A DNA stretch of 33,188 bases from Phycisphaerae bacterium. GTDB lineage: Bacteria; Planctomycetota; Phycisphaerae; JAAYCJ01. The stretch lies in the NCBI GenBank assembly GCA_012729815.1, contig JAAYCJ010000118.1, positions 1-33,188 of the forward strand, written 5' to 3'. Below the pieces are notes generated by a model, which saw only the letters and a list, made by a program, of their open reading frames with translations, ran no database searches and was not told the origin of the DNA. The position numbers and the translations under genes are program-made. Below, in pieces: positions 7,933 to 14,810 of the stretch (positions are counted from its first letter, which is position 1; every line of letters starts with the position of its first letter).

Positions 7933-8643
7933 ATGACCGCCCCCGAGCAAGCCAACCTTCACATCGACGGCGGCGCCCGAGGCAACCCCGGACCCGCGGG
8001 CGCGGCGTATGTGATCACGACGACCGACGGGCAACCGGTCGCCAGCGATTCGCAGTTCATCGGCGAAGCGACCAACAACGTGGCCGAATACACCGCTTTG
8101 ATCGACGGCCTTGAGGCGGCGGCGAAGCTGGGCGTTCGCCAGTTGCAGATCGTCAGCGACAGCGAGTTGCTCGTGCGGCAGATCATCGGGGAGTACCGGG
8201 TCAGAAGCGAGAATATCCTGGACCTCTACCACGCGGCGCAGATGGCGCTGATGAAGTTCGATCGCTGGCAGATCCGGCACGTTCCGCGGTCGCAGAACCG
8301 GGAGGCGGACCGGTTGGTGAACGCGGCGATCGACGCCGCCGTCAAGGGTCGGTCGGGCCGGGATGCGGCGGACCGGAAGCTGGATTCCTCGACGGTCAAG
8401 GTGTTGGCCCAGGTTGCGCGGGCTCCGGCCAAAGGGGCGTGCGGGGCGGGCCTTCGGAAGGGCCAGCGGTTCGTGTTCGACCAGGTGACGCCGGCTGGGC
8501 TGTGCCTGCACGCGGCGCATTCGCTGCTGCCGACGGTGATGGCGATGCAGGCCGATCCGGCGATCGAAAGCGATACACAGGTCACCGTGCGCTGCGGCAA
8601 TCCCGACTGCGGCGCGGTGTTTCACGTGAGTGTGGTTTCGTAA
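7933..8643 (+). CDS. RNase HI with a C-terminal TIGR04076-like domain
   Basis: A 236-residue protein. Residues 5-135 are a ribonuclease HI domain with the four acidic residues D12 (IDGGARGNPG), E52 (NNVAEY), D76 (SDSELL) and D126 (READRL). It should cut the RNA strand of RNA-DNA hybrids in the cytoplasm. A linker of about 20 residues follows, then residues about 155-236 form a separate domain containing VFDQVTPAGLCLHAAHSLLP and a VRCGNPDCGAVF ending. This pattern resembles the free-standing TIGR04076 family of small proteins of unknown function. Such a partner differs from the phosphatase domain fused to the mycobacterial homologue. ATG 7933 is used; the ribosome binding site is weak. Confidence 0.87.
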   Translation: MTAPEQANLHIDGGARGNPGPAGAAYVITTTDGQPVASDSQFIGEATNNVAEYTALIDGLEAAAKLGVRQLQIVSDSELLVRQIIGEYRVRSENILDLYHAAQMALMKFDRWQIRHVPRSQNREADRLVNAAIDAAVKGRSGRDAADRKLDSSTVKVLAQVARAPAKGACGAGLRKGQRFVFDQVTPAGLCLHAAHSLLPTVMAMQADPAIESDTQVTVRCGNPDCGAVFHVSVVS

Positions 8644-8657
8644 CATACGGTGAGTAG

Positions 8658-9461
8658 ATGAAGAACTTGCTGACCCGCCGAACGTCGATGCCTGGAACTG
8701 CCCTGCTGCTGGCCCTGATGGCGCTATGGGGTTGTGGCGGCCAGAACAGGAAGAGCGAACTGCGACTGATTCCTCCGGACCCGCAGAAGCTGCTGGTGAC
8801 AGCGGTGCGCGACGCGGACCCGGACGTGCGGTATCGATCGCTGGCCGAGTTCAGCGCGACCAAGGCCATCGGCGAGCCGTGGGCGGTCAAGGGGGTCGAG
8901 ACAATCGTGGCGACCGATCCGAATCCGCTGGTGCGGGCGTTGGGGCTGCACACGCTCGGACGGGTGGCGGACGGGCGGGTTTTGACCCAGGCGATCTATT
9001 CGATGAATGACAGCGATCCGCGGGTGCGGGCGGAGGCGGCATGGGCGCTGGCCCAAGTGCCGTACGCGGAGATCGAAAAGGCCCAGATGGTCGCGGAGAC
9101 TCGCGAGGCGATGGTCCGCGGGCTGCGCGATGAGGCGTTGGACGTCAAGATCCACTCGGCTTCGGGGCTGGGCGCGTTCCAGGATCGCGACGTGGTCTAT
9201 GCCCTGATCACCGCGCTGCGGGATTCGAATTTTTCGGTCCGCTACCACGCCGAGAAGAGCCTGATCGAACTGACGGGCAAGACGTTTCACTCCAATCCGG
9301 TCGCGTGGCTGGAGTGGTTCGACGCGGCGTCCGAGCCGTTCGCCAACGCGGGCCAGACCCCGCCCGAGTTGGTCAAGCCGAAGCAGAACGTGCTGGAGAA
9401 AAGCCGCGATCGGATCCAGCAGTGGTATCTGAACTGGCAGGGACCGGCGAAAGAGCAGTGA
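8658..9461 (+). CDS. HEAT-repeat lipoprotein
   Basis: A 267-residue protein with a lipoprotein signal peptide: basic residues to 8, a hydrophobic core 14-23 and LWGC with the lipidated cysteine at 26. The mature part to about residue 215 is built from helical HEAT/PBS-lyase-type repeats, visible as recurring D-x-x-x-x-VR motifs (DADPDVRYRS, DPNPLVRALG, DSDPRVRAEA, DSNFSVRYHA). It ends in a charged tail. Such repeats act as protein-binding scaffolds, here anchored to a membrane on the periplasmic side. It follows the RNase HI gene by 14 bases and is probably transcribed with it, though a functional link is not obvious. Confidence 0.82.
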   Translation: MKNLLTRRTSMPGTALLLALMALWGCGGQNRKSELRLIPPDPQKLLVTAVRDADPDVRYRSLAEFSATKAIGEPWAVKGVETIVATDPNPLVRALGLHTLGRVADGRVLTQAIYSMNDSDPRVRAEAAWALAQVPYAEIEKAQMVAETREAMVRGLRDEALDVKIHSASGLGAFQDRDVVYALITALRDSNFSVRYHAEKSLIELTGKTFHSNPVAWLEWFDAASEPFANAGQTPPELVKPKQNVLEKSRDRIQQWYLNWQGPAKEQ

Positions 9462-9494
9462 GAAGTCCGAAGCCAGGATGGAAAATGCGCGCGG

Positions 9495-9518
9495 CCGGAC
9501 GGTGAGGCAACCGTCCGG
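9495..9518. terminator. hairpin downstream of the HEAT-repeat lipoprotein gene
   Basis: CCGGACGGT (9495-9503) pairs with ACCGTCCGG (9510-9518) around a 6-base loop, giving a 9-bp GC-rich stem 33 bases after the stop. It could serve both the lipoprotein operon and the minus-strand small ORF. No strong T tract follows on either strand. Confidence 0.6.
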
Positions 9519-9543
9519 GGGTTCGAATTAAGGCAAGCGATCA

Positions 9544-9560
9544 GCCCCTTCCAGAGGGGC
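9544..9560. terminator. short hairpin, possible terminator of the 33-codon ORF
   Basis: GCCCCT (9544-9549) pairs with AGGGGC (9555-9560) around a 5-base loop. It lies about 70 bases past the stop of the minus-strand small ORF. Confidence 0.35.
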
Positions 9561-9629
9561 CGTTGAGGTCCGGTCTTCGGAGCTTCTTCGCCGGCGGAAA
9601 TACTGTTCTGACGTGGTTGCGCCAGCGGC

Positions 9630-9731
9630 TTAGCACATGGCGGCGTAGCAGGCCAGCGTCAGAATCGCCAGACGATACTTCCGCGAGAAGAAGTTCTGCA
9701 ACTCGACTTTCAGAAACGTTACGTTCAGCAT
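9630..9731 (-). CDS. possible 33-aa small protein
   Basis: ATG at 9731, 33 codons, TAA at 9630. The product is MLNVTFLKVELQ, a basic centre (FFSRKYR), then a hydrophobic tail LAILTLACYAAMC, so it could be an amphipathic or membrane-associated peptide. GGAAGAG (9737-9743) sits 5 bases upstream as a ribosome binding site. By my count 27 of 33 codons end in G or C, as expected for a real gene in this genome. A candidate sigma-54 promoter lies about 75 bases upstream. No homologue is known to me. It could also be a leader peptide or a chance ORF. Confidence 0.45.
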   Translation of the reverse strand: MLNVTFLKVELQNFFSRKYRLAILTLACYAAMC

Positions 9732-9803
9732 CTTTTCTCTTCCAGCATGGCCGCCTCGGAGGCGGCGTCCTGCGTGGGCATCCATCCGTGCCGCAAGGAC
9801 TTA

Positions 9804-9821
9804 ATGCAAACCCCATGCCGA
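9804..9821 (-). promoter_or_regulatory. candidate sigma-54 (RpoN) promoter
   Basis: On the minus strand the sequence reads TCGGCATGGGGTTTGCAT. The diagnostic GG (9818-9819) and GC (9806-9807) are exactly 10 bases apart. Against TGGCACG-N4-TTGCA it matches 9 of 11 fixed positions. The predicted start near 9794 gives a leader of about 62 bases to the 33-codon ORF. Confidence 0.5.
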
Positions 9822-9845
9822 AAAAGAGCCGATGGGACGTCCCTG

Positions 9846-9870
9846 TAACCACCGCTCTCGACGGTGGTTA
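9846..9870. repeat. 9-bp perfect inverted repeat upstream of the sigma-54 site
   Basis: TAACCACCG (9846-9854) and CGGTGGTTA (9862-9870) around a 7-base loop, centred about 64 bases upstream of the predicted minus-strand start. It could be an activator site or an RNA hairpin. Confidence 0.5.
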
Positions 9871-9877
9871 TGTATAG

Positions 9878-9912
9878 CGTCAGAAAGGGGCGGAATCAAC
9901 GAAATTCTGACG
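9878..9912. repeat. 8-bp inverted repeat, possible enhancer site
   Basis: CGTCAGAA (9878-9885) and TTCTGACG (9905-9912) are perfect complements 19 bases apart. The centre lies about 100 bases upstream of the predicted sigma-54 start, within the usual distance for bacterial enhancer-binding proteins (inference). Confidence 0.4.
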
Positions 9913-9994
9913 TTTCGGGGGGGAAACATGCGGTGCATTTTGGTAACACGGAAACGCAACATTCGCAACCGGACGATGCTGGCGGTCTCTTCAG

Positions 9995-10151
9995 GACGGC
10001 ACGGATCACGCGGATCACGCGGATCACGCGGAGGGCAGAAGACGCAAACTGAGAATACGAAGCAGCAAGACGCAGACGTGGCGCCGGCCCAGCGGAGCTT
10101 CTTTTCTTAAGTTCTGTCTTTTCCGCGTGTTCCGCGAGCTCCGTGCCGGTC
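9995..10151. repeat. imperfect inverted-repeat element built from 9-base units
   Basis: The left arm (9995-10023) contains three tandem copies of a 9-base CGGATCACG unit that continue to about 10030. The right arm (10121-10151) is its near reverse complement, with a few mismatches and one inserted base. About 95 bases lie between them. It sits just past the 3' end of the asparagine synthetase gene. Translations of such repeats produce the low-complexity ORFs seen here. A REP- or MITE-like mobile repeat is possible; no transposase is nearby. Confidence 0.5.
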
Positions 10152-10170
10152 TTATTCTGTAGGGAAGAGT

Positions 10171-12063
10171 TTATAGAATGGTCAGGAACTGATCGAGGAC
10201 CATCAGGGCCCAGAGTCGGTGGCCGTGGTCGTGGCGGCAGGCCAGGTGTTCCTGCATTAATCGCGTCAACGATTCGAAGCGGAATATGCCGGAGCGAATG
10301 AGACGGGAATCCGGGCTGAGGCGGTGTTCCATCTGGGAGCGCAGCGGTCCGTGGAGCCAATCGCCGACGGGAACGCCGAAGCCGCGTTTGGGACCGGCGA
10401 GGACTTCCGGAGGCAGATCGGCGGCGAAGGTGTCGCGGAGGATGCGTTTGCCGGCTTTGAGGCGGGTCCGCCAGGCCAGCGGGAGCGAGAGGGCAAATTC
10501 GACCAGTTCCCGGTCCAAAAGGGGCGATCGGGCCTCCAGACCGGCGGCCATCGAGGTGCGGTCGATCTTGACCAGCAGATCGTGGGGCAGATAGACCTGG
10601 TAGTCGGCCAGGTTGGCCCGGCGGACGGCGGACGGGACGTCGGTCCGGGCATCGACGGCTTGGGCGATCCAGTCGGGCCGGTCGGTCAGCGGATAGGTAA
10701 AGTCCGAGCCCAGCAGGTCGATCAGGGTCCGGTCGTCGAAGAGGCGGAGGAACGAGGCGTACTGCTCGGCTGGGCTGATCGGCAGGGCGCGGATCAGCCG
10801 CCAGAGCCGCGTACGGCTGGAGCGGAGTTCCGGTCCGGCTGAGGCCATAAGCCTGGCCAACGGGGCGGCTGACGGCCCCAGTCCCAGGCGATGGATGCTG
10901 GAAGCGATGGCCAGGGCGCGATAGCGGTCGTAGCCGGCGAAGGCTTCGTCACCACCGTCGCCGGTGAGCACGACCTTGACCTGCTCGGCGGCGAACCGGC
11001 AGATCAGACGGGTGGGCACGGCTGAACTGTCGGCGAAGGGTTCGTCGAAGGTTTCCACCACCTGCTCCAGCAGGCCGTCGAGGTCCGGTTTCAGAACGAT
11101 TTCGTGGTGATCGGTCTTGTACCGTTGGGCGGTCAGACGGGCCAGGCGGCGTTCGTCGTAACGGTCGTGGTCGAAGCCGACGGTGAACGTGCGGACCGGG
11201 TCGGAGGAGGCCTGGGCGGCAAGGGCGGTCACGACGGCTGAGTCCACGCCGCCGGAGAGCAGAACTCCGACCGGCACGTCGGCCACCAGGCGCTTGGCCA
11301 CGGCGCCGGAGAGGACGGACCGCACCCGATGGCGGGCCTGATCGTAGGTCCCGCTGAAGGCGGCAACGGCCGACCGGTAGTACCGCACCGGGACCAGTGC
11401 TGGAATACTGGACCGTCGAGCGCGGATAAGGGAAATCCGCAGGCAGTGCCCGGGCTCAAGCTTGCGGACATTGCTGAAGATCGTGGCCGGTGCGGGAATC
11501 CATCCGAACCGCAGGTAGTCGATGAGGGCGGGTCGGGAAAACTCGCCGTCAACACCCCCCTTCCGGATCGCCTTGGGTTCCGAGCCAAAGTACAGGCAGC
11601 CTTCGTGTTCGGCGTAGTACAGGGGCTTTTTGCCGAACCGGTCGACGGCGAGGAGAAGTTGGCTTCGCTGCGAGTCCAGCAGAGCCAGGGCGAAAAAGCC
11701 GTCGAGGCGGCTTAGGAACTCCAAGCCGAACTGCTCGTAGAGGTGGACAATGGGCTCGATGTCGCCGGCGGTCCGGAAGGCGTGGTTCGCGGAAAGCTGC
11801 TGGCGGAGGGCCTTGAAGTTGTAAATCTCGCCGTTGCAGACGACGCGGATGGTCTGGTCCTCGTTGGCGATGGGCTGATTGCCGGTCTGCAGATCAATAA
11901 TCGAGAGCCGACGGAAGGCCAGACCTTCGCGCCGGTCGTTGGTGAGGTAGAGGCCCTGGTTGTCGGGTCCGCGATGGAGCAATGCGCCGGCCATGGCGGC
12001 GAGGCGGTCGGGGTCGACCCGGCCATCGTCGGTCAGCGACACAATCCCGGCTATTCCGCACAT
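10171..12063 (-). CDS. asnB: asparagine synthetase, glutamine-hydrolysing (AsnB family)
   Basis: A 630-residue enzyme that makes asparagine from aspartate, ATP and glutamine-derived ammonia. The N-terminal class II amidotransferase begins with Cys2, exposed after Met removal, and shows HRGPDNQG (30-37), GEIYNF (78-83) and RFGKKPLYY (142-150). The synthetase domain has the ATP-pyrophosphatase loop SGGVDS (270-275) and a downstream GDGGDE motif. The start is ATG 12063, because Cys must be residue 2; a longer reading upstream to 12438 is not real. The length fits the bacterial family. Related amidotransferases modify cell-surface sugars in exosortase or capsule clusters, but no such genes adjoin here, so asparagine synthesis is the simpler call. 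Confidence 0.9.
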   Translation of the reverse strand: MCGIAGIVSLTDDGRVDPDRLAAMAGALLHRGPDNQGLYLTNDRREGLAFRRLSIIDLQTGNQPIANEDQTIRVVCNGEIYNFKALRQQLSANHAFRTAGDIEPIVHLYEQFGLEFLSRLDGFFALALLDSQRSQLLLAVDRFGKKPLYYAEHEGCLYFGSEPKAIRKGGVDGEFSRPALIDYLRFGWIPAPATIFSNVRKLEPGHCLRISLIRARRSSIPALVPVRYYRSAVAAFSGTYDQARHRVRSVLSGAVAKRLVADVPVGVLLSGGVDSAVVTALAAQASSDPVRTFTVGFDHDRYDERRLARLTAQRYKTDHHEIVLKPDLDGLLEQVVETFDEPFADSSAVPTRLICRFAAEQVKVVLTGDGGDEAFAGYDRYRALAIASSIHRLGLGPSAAPLARLMASAGPELRSSRTRLWRLIRALPISPAEQYASFLRLFDDRTLIDLLGSDFTYPLTDRPDWIAQAVDARTDVPSAVRRANLADYQVYLPHDLLVKIDRTSMAAGLEARSPLLDRELVEFALSLPLAWRTRLKAGKRILRDTFAADLPPEVLAGPKRGFGVPVGDWLHGPLRSQMEHRLSPDSRLIRSGIFRFESLTRLMQEHLACRHDHGHRLWALMVLDQFLTIL

Positions 12064-12122
12064 ATCAGCCCCATTTACGGCAATCGTCAAATAGGCTTTT
12101 CTGGAGCCCGGTCGGCCTGTAC

Positions 12123-12151
12123 AATATCTCCGAACATGATAGCCAAGGCAA
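12123..12151 (-). promoter_or_regulatory. candidate promoter for asnB
   Basis: On the minus strand TTGCCT (12146-12151) and GATATT (12123-12128) are separated by 17 bases, giving a start near 12116 and a leader of about 53 bases. It overlaps a possible plus-strand -10 box, TACAAT at 12120-12125, for the divergent gene at 12185. Confidence 0.48.
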
Positions 12152-12184
12152 GATGAATAGTATCCCTTTGAGTGCGAGCAGGTT

Positions 12185-12745
12185 ATGAGAAAAGAAGCAC
12201 GGTCCGCCTCGCCCGCGAAGGTTGCGATCATCATCGCGGCGGTGGTGATCGGACTGATCGGGCTGGTGTACTTGTTGGGCGAGGACAGCGAACCGCAGCA
12301 ACCGACGACGCAGCCACGACTGGCGGTGATCCCGGAGGTCTGGCAGAAGCAGATCGGGGACCGGGTGACCGAGGTGCGTTTCCCGATGTCGGCGCGGTCG
12401 GAGAATCCGGATGTCAACCGGTTTATCGCCGAGTTCATCGACCTGGTCCTGGCCGATCCGCGGGTGGAGAAAAACTACAAGCTGTACCGGCAGGCGGTGA
12501 CACAGCGGCGCCGGCCGTTCGATGAAACGCCGTTCGAGCGGGCCCAGTACAAGGCGAAGCTGATCGAGATCGAAAGCATCGTAAAGCTGGAGAGCCCGGC
12601 CCAGATGAAGGTGGATGAGCTGCGCGACGCGGTCGAGGGTTCGGTGTACCGGGTGTTGACGCACATCGACCTTCGCGACGGTACGGAACGGGACATCGAG
12701 ACGTACGTGTTCGAGGAAGACGGCCGGTGGGTCAGCAGCCACTAG
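12185..12745 (+). CDS. single-pass membrane protein of unknown function
   Basis: A 186-residue protein. Residues 1-12 are basic, 13-31 form one hydrophobic helix (VAIIIAAVVIGLIGLVYLL), and the rest is a soluble, charged domain that should face the periplasm by the positive-inside rule. The soluble part has no cysteines and no motif I recognise; it is rich in Arg and Glu and looks mixed alpha/beta. The ribosome binding site is weak (AGCAGG close to the ATG). It is divergent from asnB and 42 bases upstream of an oxidoreductase gene. Function unknown. Confidence 0.68.
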   Translation: MRKEARSASPAKVAIIIAAVVIGLIGLVYLLGEDSEPQQPTTQPRLAVIPEVWQKQIGDRVTEVRFPMSARSENPDVNRFIAEFIDLVLADPRVEKNYKLYRQAVTQRRRPFDETPFERAQYKAKLIEIESIVKLESPAQMKVDELRDAVEGSVYRVLTHIDLRDGTERDIETYVFEEDGRWVSSH

Positions 12746-12787
12746 AGCCGCGGCCGCCGAGTGAGCATCAGGAGAAGGAACGGGATC

Positions 12788-13831
12788 ATGGCCAAGACGT
12801 ACGGATTCGGGATCATCGGCGCCGGCATGATTGGCGAGTTTCACGCCAAGGCGATCGCAGGGCTGGAGCGGGGCAAGCTGGTGGCGGTCTATGACCTTAA
12901 GGCCGAGCGGGCGGAGCAATTCGGCAAGAAGACCGGCTGCCGGCACTACGGCGACCTCGATAAGTTTCTCTCGGACAAGGAGCTGGATATCGTCACGATC
13001 GGCACGCCGTCGGGTGTGCATATGGAGCCGGCGGTATCGGCGGCGGAGCACGGCAAGCACGTGATCTGCGAGAAACCGCTTGACGTGACGCTGGAGCGGA
13101 TCGACCGGATGATCGAGGCCCACGCCAAGGCGGGCACTCAACTGGGCGGGGTCTTCAACAGCCGGTTTGAGCCGGTCAACCAGGCGCTCAAACAGCTCGT
13201 GCAACAGGGACGGCTGGGGCAGATCACCTACGCGGGTGGATACGTTCCGTGGTGGCGGAGCCAGCAGTACTTCGACGAGGGCGGCTGGAAAGGCACCAGG
13301 AAGTTCGACGGCGGCGGGGCGTTGATGAACCAAGGGGCTCACACGGTGGACCTGCTGCAGTGGCTGGTGGGCCAGAAGGTCCGACAGGTTACGGCGTTCG
13401 CGGCGACGCTGGCCCATAAGATCGAGGTTGAAGACGTGGTCTCCGCGGCTTTGGAGTTCGAGAACGGGGCGATCGGCACGCTGTTCGCCAGCACGGCGAT
13501 GTTCCCGGGGCTGCCGTCGCGGGTGGAGCTTGGCGGCACAGGCGGGACGGTGGTCAGCGAATCGACGACGCTCAAGACGCTGAAGCTCGCTGAGGAGAAG
13601 CCGGAGGATGAGGAACTGCGCAAGCGGTTCGGCGGCGAGGCGGCGGCTTCGGGTTCGACGGACCCGAAGGCCATCTCGGCGGTGAACCATCAGCGGAATT
13701 TCCAGGCGTTTATGGATGCCCTGGACGCCAGGCGGGTGCCCGAGGTGGACGGCCAGGAGGCCCGCAAGGCGGTCCAGATCATCCTGGCGGTCTATGAGTC
13801 GGCCCGGCTGGGACGGCCGGTGAAGCTCTGA
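12788..13831 (+). CDS. Gfo/Idh/MocA family oxidoreductase
   Basis: A 347-residue NAD(P)-dependent sugar or cyclitol dehydrogenase-like protein. The N-terminal Rossmann domain has GAGMIG (11-16) for dinucleotide binding, then ICEKPLD with the catalytic lysine K96. The C-terminal domain has GGGALMNQGAHTVDLLQW with H185 and D188, the usual catalytic positions. ATG 12788 is preferred to GTG 12761 because an AAGGAA ribosome binding site (12775-12780) lies 7 bases upstream and the Rossmann strand then starts at residue 5. No export signal. Planctomycetota carry many such paralogues, so the substrate cannot be named. It may work with the sugar-processing genes in the window, but that is only proximity. 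Confidence 0.88.
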   Translation: MAKTYGFGIIGAGMIGEFHAKAIAGLERGKLVAVYDLKAERAEQFGKKTGCRHYGDLDKFLSDKELDIVTIGTPSGVHMEPAVSAAEHGKHVICEKPLDVTLERIDRMIEAHAKAGTQLGGVFNSRFEPVNQALKQLVQQGRLGQITYAGGYVPWWRSQQYFDEGGWKGTRKFDGGGALMNQGAHTVDLLQWLVGQKVRQVTAFAATLAHKIEVEDVVSAALEFENGAIGTLFASTAMFPGLPSRVELGGTGGTVVSESTTLKTLKLAEEKPEDEELRKRFGGEAAASGSTDPKAISAVNHQRNFQAFMDALDARRVPEVDGQEARKAVQIILAVYESARLGRPVKL

Positions 13832-13908
13832 GCGCACTTGGAGGCACGGCGGGCAAGGGGAAACCGACCGCCCGGCAGAGACACGGATGTTGGTGAGGTG
13901 GCGAGGCG

Positions 13909-14808
13909 ATGAATACGGCCGCCGGTGAACAATGGAGTGTTGGACAACTGCTGAAGTGGACCAGTAACTACTTCAGCGAAAAGGGCCTTTCCGACCCCCT
14001 GCTTTCGGCGCAACTGCTGCTGGCCCGGGTGCTTGGGTGCTCGAAGGTTGATCTGTACCTTCGGTTCGAGCAGTCGGTTTCGCCCGAGGCGCGGACGGCG
14101 TACCGGGAGCTGGTCAAGCGGGCGGCGTCGGGCGAGCCGATCGCCTACCTGATCGGGACCAAGGAGTTCTATTCGCTGGAGTTCGAGGTGAACCGTGCGG
14201 TACTGATTCCGCGTCCGGAGACGGAGATTCTGGTCCAGTGGGTGGTGCGCAAGGTTCGATCGGATGAGGCGTTGGGGTCGCGGGACGAGCTGGCGATCCT
14301 GGAACTGGGAACGGGCAGCGGATGCATCTCGGTGAGCCTGGCCAGGAATCTGCCGAAGCCCGGGCAGTTTGTGGCCACGGACGTCTCGGCTGAGGCGCTG
14401 GCGGTGGCGAAGCGAAACGCGGAACGGCATGGGGTGGCGGATCGTATCCAATTCGTGGAGTCGAATCTGTACGAACGGATCGAGCCGACCGGACAATTCG
14501 ACCTGGTGGTGGGCAACCTGCCCTACGTCACTGAAGCGGATTACGAACGTTTGCCGAGACATATAAAGGACTTTGAACCGGTCGGCGCCCTGGTGGCCGG
14601 CCCGGAAGGACTGGACGCCATCGAGCCCGCCATCGCTGAGGGATGGAAGTATCTTCGGGAACGAGGCTTTCTCGTCCTGGAGATCGGATACAATCAGAGT
14701 GAGAAGGTCCGCGAGATCTTTGGGCGGCATCCCTACGACGAAGTGATTTTCGAGAAGGACCACGCGGAGATCCGGCGGGTGGCGATAGGTTTCACTCAAG
14801 GAAAGTGA
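13909..14808 (+). CDS. prmC: peptide chain release factor N5-glutamine methyltransferase (PrmC/HemK)
   Basis: A 299-residue methyltransferase that methylates the Gln of the GGQ motif of release factors RF1/RF2 using S-adenosylmethionine. Residues 1-85 form the N-terminal helical domain with GEPIAYLIGTKEFYSLEF, and IPRPETEILV follows, both typical of PrmC. The SAM motif is LELGTGSG (131-138). The substrate-binding motif, normally NPPY, reads NLPY at 203-206. This is odd, because the second position is usually Pro. Length and order are otherwise standard. Its stop is 2 bases from the murA start, so the two genes are cotranscribed. The usual neighbour prfA is absent. Confidence 0.9.
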   Translation: MNTAAGEQWSVGQLLKWTSNYFSEKGLSDPLLSAQLLLARVLGCSKVDLYLRFEQSVSPEARTAYRELVKRAASGEPIAYLIGTKEFYSLEFEVNRAVLIPRPETEILVQWVVRKVRSDEALGSRDELAILELGTGSGCISVSLARNLPKPGQFVATDVSAEALAVAKRNAERHGVADRIQFVESNLYERIEPTGQFDLVVGNLPYVTEADYERLPRHIKDFEPVGALVAGPEGLDAIEPAIAEGWKYLRERGFLVLEIGYNQSEKVREIFGRHPYDEVIFEKDHAEIRRVAIGFTQGK

Positions 14809-14810
14809 GT

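Larger units (their letters stand above)
9462..10170. other. 709-base intergenic region rich in dyads
   Basis: No long gene is supported here. It contains terminator-like hairpins near 9500 and 9550, a 33-codon ORF with a candidate sigma-54 promoter and two upstream dyads (9630-9912), and a large imperfect inverted repeat (9995-10151). Longer ORFs at 9541-9852, 9832-10110 and 9896-10360 read through these repeats and look spurious. Confidence 0.55.

Noticed and set aside
9795-9850. Resemblance to the c-di-GMP-I riboswitch core (GCAAACC, hairpin, GGGACG) on the plus strand
   Set aside because: The following CAAAGCC segment and third helix are absent, and no plus-strand gene lies downstream within 2 kb.
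9541-9852. 103-codon minus-strand ORF
   Set aside because: It reads through hairpins and the sigma-54 site in another frame than the 33-codon ORF and lacks a ribosome binding site.
9896-10360. 154-codon minus-strand ORF
   Set aside because: It is largely the translation of the 9-base repeats and overlaps the asparagine synthetase end.
12064-12438. Upstream extension of the asparagine synthetase ORF by about 125 codons
   Set aside because: The catalytic Cys must follow the initiator Met, and the extension overlaps the divergent gene at 12185 and both promoters.
12065-13837. 590-codon minus-strand ORF
   Set aside because: Antisense to the oxidoreductase and membrane-protein genes, with low-complexity composition and no domain.
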